A program made the position numbers and the translations under genes. Shown piece by piece: positions 9,564 to 19,700 of a stretch of DNA of 64,000 nucleotides (position 1 is its first letter; each line of letters starts with the position of its first letter). Source of the DNA: Diplonema papillatum (Eukaryota > Euglenozoa > Diplonemea > Diplonemida > Diplonemidae); NCBI GenBank assembly GCA_030068145.1, contig JAPJBO010000021.1, forward strand, positions 124,001-188,000. The letters are read 5' to 3'. Under the pieces are notes generated by a model. It worked only from the letters and a program-made list of their open reading frames with translations, ran no database searches and was not told the DNA's origin.

Positions 9564-10706
9564 CTATTGCACATCCTGCAGCCGCCGTACGACGTCCTCC
9601 ACGCCTGCCCCTCTTTCTCGTCGCTCTGCTGCTCGTTCCAGCCCGAGGTACGTCTCGACGTTCTTGAACTGTCGATGTCCCGTGAGCCGCTGCAGCCTCG
9701 CATCGTCCACTCCCATGTCGTCGATCGCATGGGCGTACCCCCGCTTGAACGCGTGGGTTGTCACACCCACTTGCTTCAGCCGCGCGAGCAGGGGCTTGTA
9801 CGCGACGTTGAACACCGGCCCGTCGATGCTCGACCTTCCGGCGACAAACCTTTCCACGTCCTGCCGAAACACGCCCCTCAAGCACACGTTTCGTCTTGTG
9901 GGCCGGTTCTCCGTCTTCGACTCCCTCTGCACCAACGTCAGCTTGAGCACGTCCGCTTCTCTCTGCACAACCTTCAGATCTTCCAGCCGCGACACGCCCT
10001 CCCAGCGAAGCCCCAACAAGTGCTGAACGCAGCAAAACGCCATCTGCTCTGGACTCAGCGCCCTCCGCAACAGTTCCCAGTGCTTCGGTTCCACTGGCGC
10101 AGCCTGCCTTGTTGGCACATCGGCTCCCAACGCCGTCAGACCCGCTACGTGCGCCTCCAAGATTCCCAGCCGCACGTGCGGCGCCCATCTCTGGAACACC
10201 GACCGAAGGCACAGGGCGTAGTCCCTCTGCGTCGAGGGCCTCACCCCTGCTGATTCTGCCAGGTACACCCCGACCCAGTCGTGCAATCCCGCCCCAGGAA
10301 ACCTCTTCTTCACCCCGACCAGCTTTTCCAACCGTTGCGCCCACCTGACCATCGTGGTCGCCGCTACTGCGCGCGCCTGCACTGCCTCGAGGTACTCTCG
10401 CTGTTGCCTCGTGACGATGCCGTTCCCCTTTGCCCCCAGGCCAAGCTCCGCCAAAGCCTCCATCAGCCTCCCGTAGGCCCTTTCTCTTGCCTGAATCCCC
10501 GCCAATCCCGAATGGCGCCCGTCTAACCTGAGTCTCTCTGACACCGCCGCGTTCACCCCTGTTGTTTCCCGTACCCCAAAACCCCGCTCGCTGTCCCCTC
10601 GCGACCCCGTACCCCTGTACCCCATTCTCCCTCTTTCCCCGTTGGGAGATCGAACGCCCCCCGCCGCACCTGCCGGTGCCGCCATTGTCCCCAGTACCCT
10701 TTCCAT
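9564..10706 (-). CDS. Tyrosine recombinase (integrase) of the YR retrotransposon
   Basis: Integrates the element's DNA copy. The catalytic domain carries LLGLRWEGVSRLEDL (first Arg), THAFKRGYAHAI (the H-x-x-R box, here H-A-F-K-R, so Lys stands where Arg is usual and an Arg follows), and LTGHRQFKNVETYLG (His and the Tyr nucleophile). An N-terminal SAM-like helical part precedes it (STQRDYALCLRSVFQRW). The frame is open upstream to 10967, overlapping the end of gag; I place the start at the Met at 10706, just after the gag stop at 10769, giving 380 residues. The C-terminus reads DVVRRLQDVQ. The RT frame begins 63 bases downstream. Confidence 0.8.
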   Translation of the reverse strand: MERVLGTMAAPAGAAGGVRSPNGERGRMGYRGTGSRGDSERGFGVRETTGVNAAVSERLRLDGRHSGLAGIQARERAYGRLMEALAELGLGAKGNGIVTRQQREYLEAVQARAVAATTMVRWAQRLEKLVGVKKRFPGAGLHDWVGVYLAESAGVRPSTQRDYALCLRSVFQRWAPHVRLGILEAHVAGLTALGADVPTRQAAPVEPKHWELLRRALSPEQMAFCCVQHLLGLRWEGVSRLEDLKVVQREADVLKLTLVQRESKTENRPTRRNVCLRGVFRQDVERFVAGRSSIDGPVFNVAYKPLLARLKQVGVTTHAFKRGYAHAIDDMGVDDARLQRLTGHRQFKNVETYLGLERAAERRERGAGVEDVVRRLQDVQ

Positions 10707-10768
10707 TTTCCTTATTCCCGCCTGAAAGGCTGCAGTTACCTGCCCCCGTCCCGAGTTCCCCCCAATTG

Positions 10769-11743
10769 TCACTTCTTTCCTTTCCCCGTTCCGCCCTGGC
10801 GAAAACCCCCCGTCTGGAACCCCGTTCCACCCTGACGAAACCCCCCCGTCGGGTACCCAATCTTCCCCCCGGTTACCGGCTGCACGTACGTGCTCCTGTT
10901 CCATTGCCCCGAGCTCTGCGATTTTGTCCCCTTGCTCCTCGCCCGCTGCCTTTCGGCCTCCTTCCACGCCTCCGCCAGCGGCCCGGGCAGGTCCTGTTCT
11001 TCCAATGCCTTCTCGAACATGCCCGCATGCCCTCCTTTTACCCCCGTCTCCTCCCCGAACTGGAGCGCCACCAACCGCGCAATCGCCCTGTCCACCACTG
11101 CGACCATGTGCACATCTCCAAAGGACCCCCCCACCGGCCTCTCCGGGTCCGAAAAATAATCGAACCCCGTCTCGAGGTTCGCCAGCTGCCCTTTCGCCTG
11201 CTCCCGGGCCCCTGGTCTCGCCCCCGTGCAGAGCACCCGCTCGAACCGGGTTTCAAAAACCCTGAGCACTTCCATGCGCGTTGGTCCTGGAAAAATCCCC
11301 GGCCATCTCGCCCCCTCCCCGAGGTCCGCGAACCCCAACGCGCGACTCCTCTGCGGCATCCCGCCTGCCGACAGCCCCGTCACCATACCCATCAAACTGC
11401 TGAGCATCTGCTTCATCTCCGCGTTCCCCGCCTCCATCATCTGCAGCCGCACATCATGCTCTGCGACCTTCTGCGACGCCTGCCCAAAGGTCTGGGCCGT
11501 CTTCTCCTCCAGATCCCTTACCGCCTCCTGCGGCTCGCCTTCCTCCCCGTCTGCCCTTCTCCTCTTCCCTTGCACACTGCCCGGCAGTGCCAGCGGCGAC
11601 TGCACCGGGGTGCCCGCCCTCGAGCTGCTCGCCGAGGCGGTCGCTTGTAGCGCCGCCAGCGCCCTCTGCCCGCAGGCCTTCTTGTGGGTGGCCAACCCTT
11701 TCGGGTCGAACGAGCCCCCACAGTGCGGGCACTCTTCCGCCAT
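10769..11743 (-). CDS. Gag-like protein with N-terminal C2HC zinc finger
   Basis: First gene of the YR retrotransposon. Starting at the Met at 11743 puts a zinc finger at the very N-terminus (CPHCGGSFDPKGLATHKKAC, spacing C-x2-C-x11-H-x3-C). A basic segment with GKRRRADGEEGE, a coiled-coil-like stretch around DVRLQMMEAGNAEMKQML and a Gly-rich C-terminus with repeated GGFRQGGTG follow, a composition usual for nucleic-acid-packaging proteins. The frame is open another 43 codons upstream, to 11872, but the later Met fits the domain better. I identify it as Gag from position and composition, not from sequence similarity to a named family. Confidence 0.65.
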   Translation of the reverse strand: MAEECPHCGGSFDPKGLATHKKACGQRALAALQATASASSSRAGTPVQSPLALPGSVQGKRRRADGEEGEPQEAVRDLEEKTAQTFGQASQKVAEHDVRLQMMEAGNAEMKQMLSSLMGMVTGLSAGGMPQRSRALGFADLGEGARWPGIFPGPTRMEVLRVFETRFERVLCTGARPGAREQAKGQLANLETGFDYFSDPERPVGGSFGDVHMVAVVDRAIARLVALQFGEETGVKGGHAGMFEKALEEQDLPGPLAEAWKEAERQRARSKGTKSQSSGQWNRSTYVQPVTGGKIGYPTGGFRQGGTGFQTGGFRQGGTGKGKK

Positions 11744-11889
11744 GTTTGCGATCGGTCGGGAGGGGAGTTGCTGTGTGCTCCTGCGGTCTTTGTGTTTTTC
11801 GTACTTGACCAACAGGTTCACCCCCCCGCACGCCAAGTCCGCCCTTCGGTATAAGTTCGTCCAGAACTTCACTCACTTCGTTCACGAAG

Positions 11890-12030
11890 TTCTTGATCCC
11901 TCTCTCTGTTTCAGAACATTCAGTGCTTTTCGTTCTTTTGCGCTCGCGCGCGCGACGCTTTTGCGACACTCAGGAGCGAGGGAAGGGGGTCCGGGGGCGG
12001 GCAGCCGCGCACACCACACACACCAGCGGG
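11890..12030 (+). promoter_or_regulatory. 5' region of the primase gene with acceptor-like pyrimidine tract
   Basis: A strong polypyrimidine-AG signal (TCCCTCTCTCTGTTTCAG, ending about 11913) lies 118 bases before the chosen ATG. It could be a cis-splice acceptor for a non-coding first exon or a spliced-leader acceptor. Gag of the retroelement is transcribed away from the other side, so this is a divergent junction. Confidence 0.35.
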
Positions 12031-14610
12031 ATGAAGCGAAAGGAGATAGACGTCGACGCGGGGGAAGCCGACCCGCCAGCCAAGAAGTCCGTTTTCGCCG
12101 ACCCCGCCGTCGACGCCTGGTGGAGCGGCGTGAACGAGTGCTTAGTCAGCGCCGGCGGCTCGGAGGCGGTTGTGAAGGTTGAGGTCAAAGCGGAGCCCGG
12201 CCTGCCGGAGCAACCCGAGAAGGCAGTCGGAGACCAGGTGCTGCGGGTCCTGCGAACATCGGGGGTAGACGTGGGCCGGGACGACTCGCACCCGTGCCTG
12301 CACCAGTTCGGGTGGTGCCCTTTCGCGGCGTGCCGCTGGCGCGGGGCGTCGAAGGACGCGTGCGCCCTGTGGCTCCGCGGGAAGTGTCCTTTCGGGGCGC
12401 AGTGCGCATACTCCCACGCGGACCCCCCCGTCGGTTCCCCCCGGCCGCGCCTGCACCCGCAGCTGGTCTGGTACTCGAAGCGGGCCGACGCCGAGACTGC
12501 GCGGTCTCCGTACGCGGACTGCATGCTTGCCCGCGACCTCGGAACGAGGGGCTCGAAGCAGTTTTCGGCGGTCTCGCGCTTTGTCGTTGCGTCCGTCCTC
12601 GCAGCCGCCGATGCGCCGGCCAGGAATTACTACGCGGTGATCCCGCCAGACTCTCCGGTCGACCTTTACCTCGACGTCGACCACCGCCTCGGCGGAGACG
12701 AAACAGCGAGCGAGATCGCCAGCGCGCGGGACGAGCTGACCCACGGCGTGCTGGACGGCTTGGACGCGTATTTGAAGCGGGCAGCCGCGGCGGGACTGCC
12801 GCAGGAGAGGGGCGGGGGAGCGGCGGGCGCGGAGGGTTTGACGGTGGCGGGCTTTGCGTTGCTCGATGCGACGACCGACGCGAAGGTGTCGCTGCACGTG
12901 CACGTCAAGTTCCGCGGGTTCGCATTCGACTCCGCAGCGTCGCTGCGGGGGTTCGTGGCGGAGGTGTTTCACTCGTCCGGGGACGAGAGCCTGCGGAAGG
13001 CGGTTGACGCGTCGGTGTACGCGCCGAACAGCTGCTTCCGGCTGCCGTACTGCACGAAGAAGGGCCGCGACGCCCCGCTGCTGCCGCTGAGCCTCCGCGG
13101 CTCCGCGGATCCGCGCCTGCGCGCCCTCGCGGCCGAGTGGAACGAGGTGCCCGCACCGGAAGCTCTTGACGCGGCGCCGCACACCCCTGCCGCCGCCGCG
13201 GCGCGGGCACTGGTGGACTTCTGCTGGATGGTCCACGACGGCGGCGCGAAGCGGCTTCTCGGCTGGGCCGGGGCGCCGCCGCAGGGAGGCGGCCGTCCCG
13301 GGTTCCGCGTCGCCGCGACGGCCGACGCGGCGCGGCCCGCGGAAGCCGAAGGAGACGGCGAGGGCGAGCTGGCACCGGCGGACGTCCAGAAGCTGAGGAA
13401 AACCCGGTTCGTCTGGCCGGCGCTGGCGGAAGCCCCCGCGTTCGCCGACGAAGCGGCAGGCCGCGACGAGGCGCTCGAGTGGCAGTCGCAGGAGTGGTGC
13501 AAGCGGGTCGAAGGGGCCTCCGAAGAGAGGAGCCCGTCTCGCAACTTCCTCCTCGCCCGCTTGTCCTCCTGTTCCCCCTCAACCGGCAGCATGACGCAAG
13601 CCGGGACGTCGACAGTACGGGCGGACGGTGAATACGAGTACCTATACGTCCCGTACCAAAGCGTGAGTTCGATCGTGCTGTCGGACCGGGGCCGTTCGTA
13701 CTACGCCGTCGTGAAGCAAAGCTCGCCGCTTGACCTGTTCGTCGAGCTCACGTACCTGCCCGACGCATCGTCCGCCGAGCAAGCCGGCGAATCCTCCGCC
13801 GCCGGCCTCTCGCGGCTGCTGGCGAGCGCTGTCCCGATCCTCGAGCAGCGCTGTGCAGAGGCACTCGGTCTCCGGCTGCGGGAGCTGCTGGCGGTCGCCG
13901 CGACGACCGCTGCGGGCGCGCGGTTAGTGCGGCTGCACGGCAGGCTCGCCGAGGGTGCCGCGTTCTCGTCGGCCGAGAGCCTGCGCGCGTTCGTCGCCGG
14001 CGCGCTGCCGGCGCAGCTGGCCGCGGTGCCGCTGGGCGGCGGCGCCCGCGGCAAGGTGCGGTTCCCGTGGAGCGGCCCAGAGCCGTTCACCCCCGTCGGG
14101 CTCTGGACGTCCTCCTCGCAGCGGGCGAACGCTCTCCCGCCGTCCGCGGGGCGGCCGGTCGTCGACGTGGACCGCGTGTTTTCTCTGTGTTCGATTACGC
14201 GCCCCGACTCGATTCCCCGGTTCGTGATCACGGCGCAGGGCGATCTTCACCGCCTGCCGCAGACGTCGGTAGCCACGAACCCGTTGAGGGACAGTCCGCC
14301 TGAGACGGTTGCGGCTGCGGTTCTGTCGACGGTGCAATCGCTTCACCCGGCTTATGCTTCCCTGTCCTCAGCCGGCCTGTCGTACTCGGTCACGGGCACG
14401 GACCTCAAAGGATACAGCGTCCGCGTGCACAACTCGAAGCATTGCCTCATTCTCGACCGCGCGCACAAGTCGACGAGTCCATGCCTGCTTCTGCGCCCGG
14501 GAGGCATCTACGTCAAGTGCTTCAGCAACGACTGCTTCTCGAGTTCCCTCCGCCTCGACTGGCCCGCCGGCGCAGCGCTCGCGCGCAGCGTGCTGTTCCC
14601 CAACGGCTAG
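12031..14610 (+). CDS. PRIMPOL: PrimPol-like primase-polymerase with CCCH finger and duplicated, degenerate AEP domain
   Basis: Family role: makes primers and bypasses lesions at stalled forks, in nucleus or mitochondrion. The frame is open from 11893; the Met at 12031 opens a plausible protein with basic KRK and KK motifs. A CCCH zinc finger (C111, C-x7-C-x5-C-x3-H) is at about 111-129. The archaeo-eukaryotic primase core starts at YYAVIPPDSPVDLYLDVD: D215 and D217 match the human catalytic DxE, a His follows in SLHVHVKF, and D326 in VDASVYAPNSCFRL is the third acid. A second, related block at 557-700 has YYAVVKQSSPLDLFVELT, where the acids are lost. The UL52/PrimPol zinc motif is complete: C805, H812 (RAHKS), C830, C835, with the same C-H (7) and C-C (5) spacing as human PrimPol. 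Single exon, 859 residues. The CCCH finger and second core are not in human PrimPol. Confidence 0.88.
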   Translation: MKRKEIDVDAGEADPPAKKSVFADPAVDAWWSGVNECLVSAGGSEAVVKVEVKAEPGLPEQPEKAVGDQVLRVLRTSGVDVGRDDSHPCLHQFGWCPFAACRWRGASKDACALWLRGKCPFGAQCAYSHADPPVGSPRPRLHPQLVWYSKRADAETARSPYADCMLARDLGTRGSKQFSAVSRFVVASVLAAADAPARNYYAVIPPDSPVDLYLDVDHRLGGDETASEIASARDELTHGVLDGLDAYLKRAAAAGLPQERGGGAAGAEGLTVAGFALLDATTDAKVSLHVHVKFRGFAFDSAASLRGFVAEVFHSSGDESLRKAVDASVYAPNSCFRLPYCTKKGRDAPLLPLSLRGSADPRLRALAAEWNEVPAPEALDAAPHTPAAAAARALVDFCWMVHDGGAKRLLGWAGAPPQGGGRPGFRVAATADAARPAEAEGDGEGELAPADVQKLRKTRFVWPALAEAPAFADEAAGRDEALEWQSQEWCKRVEGASEERSPSRNFLLARLSSCSPSTGSMTQAGTSTVRADGEYEYLYVPYQSVSSIVLSDRGRSYYAVVKQSSPLDLFVELTYLPDASSAEQAGESSAAGLSRLLASAVPILEQRCAEALGLRLRELLAVAATTAAGARLVRLHGRLAEGAAFSSAESLRAFVAGALPAQLAAVPLGGGARGKVRFPWSGPEPFTPVGLWTSSSQRANALPPSAGRPVVDVDRVFSLCSITRPDSIPRFVITAQGDLHRLPQTSVATNPLRDSPPETVAAAVLSTVQSLHPAYASLSSAGLSYSVTGTDLKGYSVRVHNSKHCLILDRAHKSTSPCLLLRPGGIYVKCFSNDCFSSSLRLDWPAGAALARSVLFPNG

Positions 14611-15234
14611 CGCGGCGGCCCGGAGCCTTTCACCCTGTCGGCCTCTCCGGAGGCACCTACGCCAAGTGCTTCTCGACTCCCGGTCCTCGCTGACTTTTGT
14701 GGGGGAGAGCACGTAACACAACCACAACTCTTCTCTTCTTTGTCTGGCTCGACCATCGAGTCGTCGGGTGCGGGAAGGGTGCTGCGCCCGTATCCACGAC
14801 TTGAATAATCGTCTCGTTTGCGACCACAAGTCAATGACCTTCGGCAAATGCTTCAGCAGCGTTGGGTTTCTGCACTGTTTTTCGAGTATGACGTACTCTT
14901 GTTTCCTTCGTGGGGCGGGCGATCCGTCGGCCTGCTTGAGAACCAGCTTAACATTGCAACACCATTCAATTCAGTAGATACGTCTCTTTCATCCTCTGGT
15001 TCGTCGTACTCGTTCGACGGTACGCGGTACGGACCACAAGGGACCGTCCGTGCACAATACGAAAGCATGCAAAGCAATGACCTAGACCCCGGCCTGCTGA
15101 GGGGGTTTGTGCACCGATTGGATTGGGTGTTCGTCCAATCCAGTAACAACGTCAGGATACAGAAAAGCTTTATTTCACGCGACGACTCGAACACAGTAGA
15201 CACCGATCTCCTTGTAGATTTAGAAGGGAAGTGA
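14611..15234 (+). pseudogene. Fossil fragments of the PrimPol C-terminal region
   Basis: Three pieces echo the gene just upstream. At about 14617-14690 the sequence reads as a mixture of GPEPFTPVGL and GGIYVKCFS (here GGTYAKCFS). At about 14780-14880 a frame reads DHKSMTFGKCFSS, matching the RAHKS...KCFSND zinc region. At about 14990-15075 the nucleotides follow the segment encoding SYSVTGTDLKGYSV. They occur in the same order as in the parent but are frameshifted. Open frames here are remnants. Confidence 0.55.
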
Positions 15235-15625
15235 GTGCGTGGTCCTTTTTTTAAGATGGATTGTGTCTGGCGCTCTCTCTCCCTTTGGGCTGCCGCCCGA
15301 GGGAACCGGCTGTGAGCCGAAACTCGGCGCCGGTCTCTCCGGATTGCACCAGGAGCGAACTTCGCGGCGGATCACAAAGCACCCGCCCTGCACGAGGCAC
15401 GCGTCCAAGACCCGTGCACGGCCACCGTAGCACCCTCCATGTTTGCACCTTCCTCGGATGCTACGGTCGGGAAGGGGCTTCAATGTAGTTGGGAAACATG
15501 TTCCCCTTCACCGCGTTCTGCGTGTGGGATTGCCACCGGGCAACTGCCGCAGCAGCCGCAGATACGTCCTTCACCCTTGGCACTTTCGGGAGGTGTCGCG
15601 ATTTAGAAGGGAAGTGAATGCGTAC
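15216..15625. repeat. Segment bounded by a 23-bp near-perfect direct repeat
   Basis: GATTTAGAAGGGAAGTGAGTG at about 15217 recurs as GATTTAGAAGGGAAGTGAATG at about 15600. The 380-bp interval is GC-rich and has no recognised gene. It could be a tandem duplication or an insertion with long target repeats. Confidence 0.5.
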
Positions 15626-16734
15626 GTGTGTAAGCAAAAGCAACGCCAGAGAGCAATAGGCACCCAACCGACGGAGATCACACCGCGACCTCGCTTGCCC
15701 GCCCCCTATGTTCCCGGGACCCCCAACCAGCCTCAACCGGAGACACAAACACCGGATTCTTTAAACACGGACCGTAAAGAAGCCGAATGCCGATGCCTCA
15801 AACCGCAAACCGCGGGAAAAACGATTCCGGTGGGGGGAGTTGTTCGCTGGCTGCTGTGTGTTCAGTTGCTTTTTATGGCGCGAGCTTGTGGATTTCCACA
15901 TTGCAAAGGCTCTGCTTACCTTCCCCCGAGTCGAACTGTGTTTTGAGTAGATGCTGCGATCCTAGCCTGGCGGCGGCCACCGCCTCTCTTTCTGCCAACT
16001 CGTTTTATTGCCGTTTTTGTTGAGATCGTATCTATCGGGACAGCAAGCTGTAGCATGTTGTGGTGTGGTTATGCATTGTCTTCGTGTGTTGTGTTGTGGA
16101 AGCTTCATCGCTCGACTTTGGGCGGACAAACATGTTCGTGAACTGAAAAAAAGGAAGCACAGCCTATACTACCAGGAGCATTTCTCGATCAAAGTGAGTC
16201 GAAAAACGCGAGGTTCTGAACGAGCTTTGCACATCCCCAGCGGGCGCGGGAGAGGAGGAGTGCGAGGGTGGAAGAAGCTCCGGTGCGCACAGGGGAACAG
16301 TTCCCGCCACAACAAATCCTGCGTCCGCTGCTTCGTCCATGATAAATACCTACATGACCACTACCGTTGGGTTGTGTTGTGCTGTTTTTGTGTGCTGAGT
16401 CCCCTCCTTCCGCCCCGACCTTGGGTAGACAGCCACACCCAAACACCGATGGAAAGCACGGAACGACTTGGAAGTACTTGCTTCAGGGAGAACGTGCGGG
16501 GTTGTGCAAACAGGTGAAGTGAAGGATGTAGAAACTTCTGTGTTGAGCGGATTGTTAAAGTGCGTTTCTCAGCGTCTCAACATGGTAGGTCGCTTCCCGG
16601 TGCAGCGAATGAATGTGGTTTGTTTTCTGCTGCGATGCGCTTGGGGCGTCAAGCTGTACCGACCAGGTACATAGAACGCCGCACCCACAGGGAAACGAAA
16701 GAAGTAAACTCACTTCTGACCCTGGCCGCACTAT
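15626..16734. other. Intergenic, 5' side of the cysteine-rich gene
   Basis: No gene or repeat family recognised. Short open frames lack any domain. The sequence just before the ATG at 16735 has no TATA-like or pyrimidine-AG signal that I would stand on. Confidence 0.4.
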
Positions 16735-19700
16735 ATGAGCTGCGGGGCTTCCCGCGCAACGCTCCGCTTCGTTTTCCTCCTGTTGTTGGCAGCGACATGT
16801 GTACCGGAAGCGCTGGGCTGCCCGGGAGTATACAGCAACACGACGTACTTGGCAGTAACATTTGACTGCGGTGAAGCGCTGGAACCAGGCGATACCTGCG
16901 TAGTGCAGCCACCGAGTACCGCGGTGTGCGACGGTGACGTCATTTGTTCGAACAGCGGCGCGTATCGAAGCACCGTCTTGTGCAGATGTCGTCCTTCGGA
17001 GTTCCCTCTCGGGCACGTAAACGTGTCGTGCCCAGAGATTGAGCACGGGGGTGCGCTGGAGTGCGCCGCGACGCCCGACGCGAACTACGCGTGCGAAGCA
17101 GCCCAAGCCCGCTGCGGCTCGTTTTTGAACGTCTCCGTCGACGTTCCGTGCGTCGCGGTGTGCCCTGCCGCAAAGCCTGTCCGTCTGTACCTGGGGACCG
17201 AGCTGGCTACAGTATATTGCGACGAGACCTTGCTAGCCGGGCAGAATTGTACGGTCGAGTACGACAACGACACCTTACAATGCACGGGATCCGCGGCGTG
17301 CGTCGACAACCAACTCGTGAGCAACTTGCGGTGCCGGTGTGCCGATGCGTGCCCCACCGGGACGTGTCCTGCCACGTCGGAGTGCGCGCCGAGTTACGAA
17401 CACTCTGTGTCTTTCGCTGCGGACGAAGGCTCATGCGCTTCTCGTCCCTGCCACTGCTCCCTGTGCTCCGGCGTGCAGTGCGCGGATTGGGAAACATGTG
17501 TCGAGTTCGATGTCCCGGAGTGCGACCCGCAGAGCACCTGTTGCAAAACAGGTGAGTGCCTGCAGAACTGCAACGGAACGCTGCGATCCGCACGGTACGG
17601 CGATGGTCTCTCTTTCCATTGCGCCAACGTGGCACCCGGCCAAGCTTGCGAGCTGCTGTACGATCCTGGCCTCTGTGATTACACAGGAACAGCATTGTGC
17701 AAGGCTGGCATGAGCATAGACGAGGATGCGGTACAGTGTGAACTTTCGTGTACGTTTGGTGAGCTCACGGTGTTCAACGTCTCCGGAAACCCGTTTGTTC
17801 AGGTCGAATGCAGGGGAAAGATGGCCCTGAACGAGGAATGCGATTTAATTTTCGATGCCGAGTTTGTGTTTTGCAAATCAGCCCCAACCTGTGGACCTTC
17901 CAACAGCTTGCTCGGCCTCGACGATGTGACGTGCTCTTGCACGAACCGTTGTACGCCGTCGTTGTGTGGAGACCCGGCGTACTGTGTTCCTGTACCGAAG
18001 AAACCGGATCTCGCAGCGGACAACGTATCCGCAGCTTGCCCACTTGAATCGATGTTCACTTGCGAGTGCGACCCGTGTTCTAGCAAAAGGTGCCTTTCGC
18101 CTGCTCGATGCTACAACGAACCCACTGCCTCGTGCACTTCCTCAACGGAATGCTGCAAGCAAGCCGTGTGTAAGGCAGGCTGTCCAGCCGGCGGTGGTGC
18201 GTTTAGTTTGTGGGGAAACGGCCTGGTATGGGTCGATTGCAGGGCGGCCACCTCACTGAACGCGTCTTGTGAGCTGTCTTACAACGACTCGCTGATCGAG
18301 TGCACGGGGTCAATGTACTGTGGGAAGACTGGGTTCATCGACGAGCTGCAATGTTTCTGTGCGAGAAAGTGCAGGCCTGACCTGTGCCCACACGGCCGTG
18401 AGTGCGTGGACCGAATCACCATCCCGACTGTAGGAGGGGCCCTCTCGGAAACAGCATGCCCTCCCGAGGAACTTTACAATTGTGCGTGCGATCCCTGCGC
18501 AAATACGACGTGCCCTCCGTCCCAATGCCACGTGCGCATCACGGACTCGTGTCTCCCAGGCCCTACCTGTTGCTTGGAGAGCTTGTGCTATGATGCGGAA
18601 CCGTCGTTCCCGTGCCCAGACCGCTGTGACGAGGAAGACGTGTGCCCGCCAAAAGAAGGGGCGATGCAAACGTGCATTCCTAACACAGATGTGATACGTG
18701 CCTCAGCCGACGCATGTTCGTTGACCGACGTAAGGACATGTGTTCTTCTTCCCGGCAAGGATCTGTGCGGCGACGGTTGCGGTGACGGAGAGTATTGCGT
18801 TGCAAGAGCGGAAGACGGCTGTAACGACACCTCTTGCGCCACGGAGAAGTGCGTTGCCAAGCCTTTAAATTGCACGGGCAGCCACATTGAAATAAGGCAT
18901 GGAGGTACCGTGTACATCGACTGCAAATTGGCTACACGCCCTGGTTCCGCATGCCAAGTTTACCTCAAGAGAGATTCTCCGACATGTTTTGGACAAGTCT
19001 TCTGCAACGGACAGACGGGAAAGTACGAGAATGGCCTAACGTGCACGTGCGAACAGGATTGCCTGGATGTCGAGTGTGAGAGTCGGAAACTGTGCACGCG
19101 TCCTGTGCTGAAGGCGGGCGAAAACTGCGATCGAGAAGCGTACTCGAAATGCGAGTGTGATTTCTGCGCGCAAGTCTCGTGCGGCTACGGAAAGTACTGC
19201 ACTGCGAAATCCAAAGAATCTGTCGCTCCTGGGGCGTGCGAGGAAGGAGAGTGCAGGGACGTGTGCGAGCTGATGACCTGCCATCCAATTGATACAAGGG
19301 GGAAGGAGGTGCTGTGCATAGAGATGAGCTGTTCGAGGGGAATGTGCTACTCCGTCGAAAGGGACGATGGGTCGCTGTGCTCGTCCGTAGACGGAGACGC
19401 CGGGTGGTGCACCCAAGGACAGTGCCAGTTACAAAACTCGACACCGTCCTGCAGCTGTCTCGGCGAAGGCGAACATCCGAAAGCTTTCTGTTCGCCCAAA
19501 ACCTGCGAGACGTCGGTCTGCGAAATAACTCACCGCGACGGCGCTGTGTGTACCACCGACGCGATGGGCACCTGCGATGCAGGCGGCTGCAAGGCTCGCA
19601 GTCCGTTCACCGACGACTGCACCAATTCCGATTGCCCTCAAAGCCAAATCTGCCACGATCCGGACCACAGAGTCAACGGACGGCGCATGTGCCTCTGCAA

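Larger units (their letters stand above)
7843..11771 (-). mobile_element. Tyrosine-recombinase retrotransposon with Gag-YR-RT/RH order
   Basis: Three non-identical reading frames lie in the order Gag, tyrosine recombinase, RT-RNase H on the minus strand, with no protease or DDE integrase. This is the order described for the VIPER elements of kinetoplastids, whereas DIRS and Ngaro place the recombinase last. A 16-bp direct repeat, TCGGGAGGGGAGTTGC, occurs at 7843-7858 and 11756-11771, just outside the first and last frames. It may be part of the split terminal repeats typical of this class, but I could not define the full ends. Confidence 0.7.

Noticed and set aside
11893..12030. Earlier start of the PrimPol frame at 11893
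   Set aside because: The first 46 codons cross a polypyrimidine-AG signal and have no similarity to the family; the Met at 12031 is preferred.
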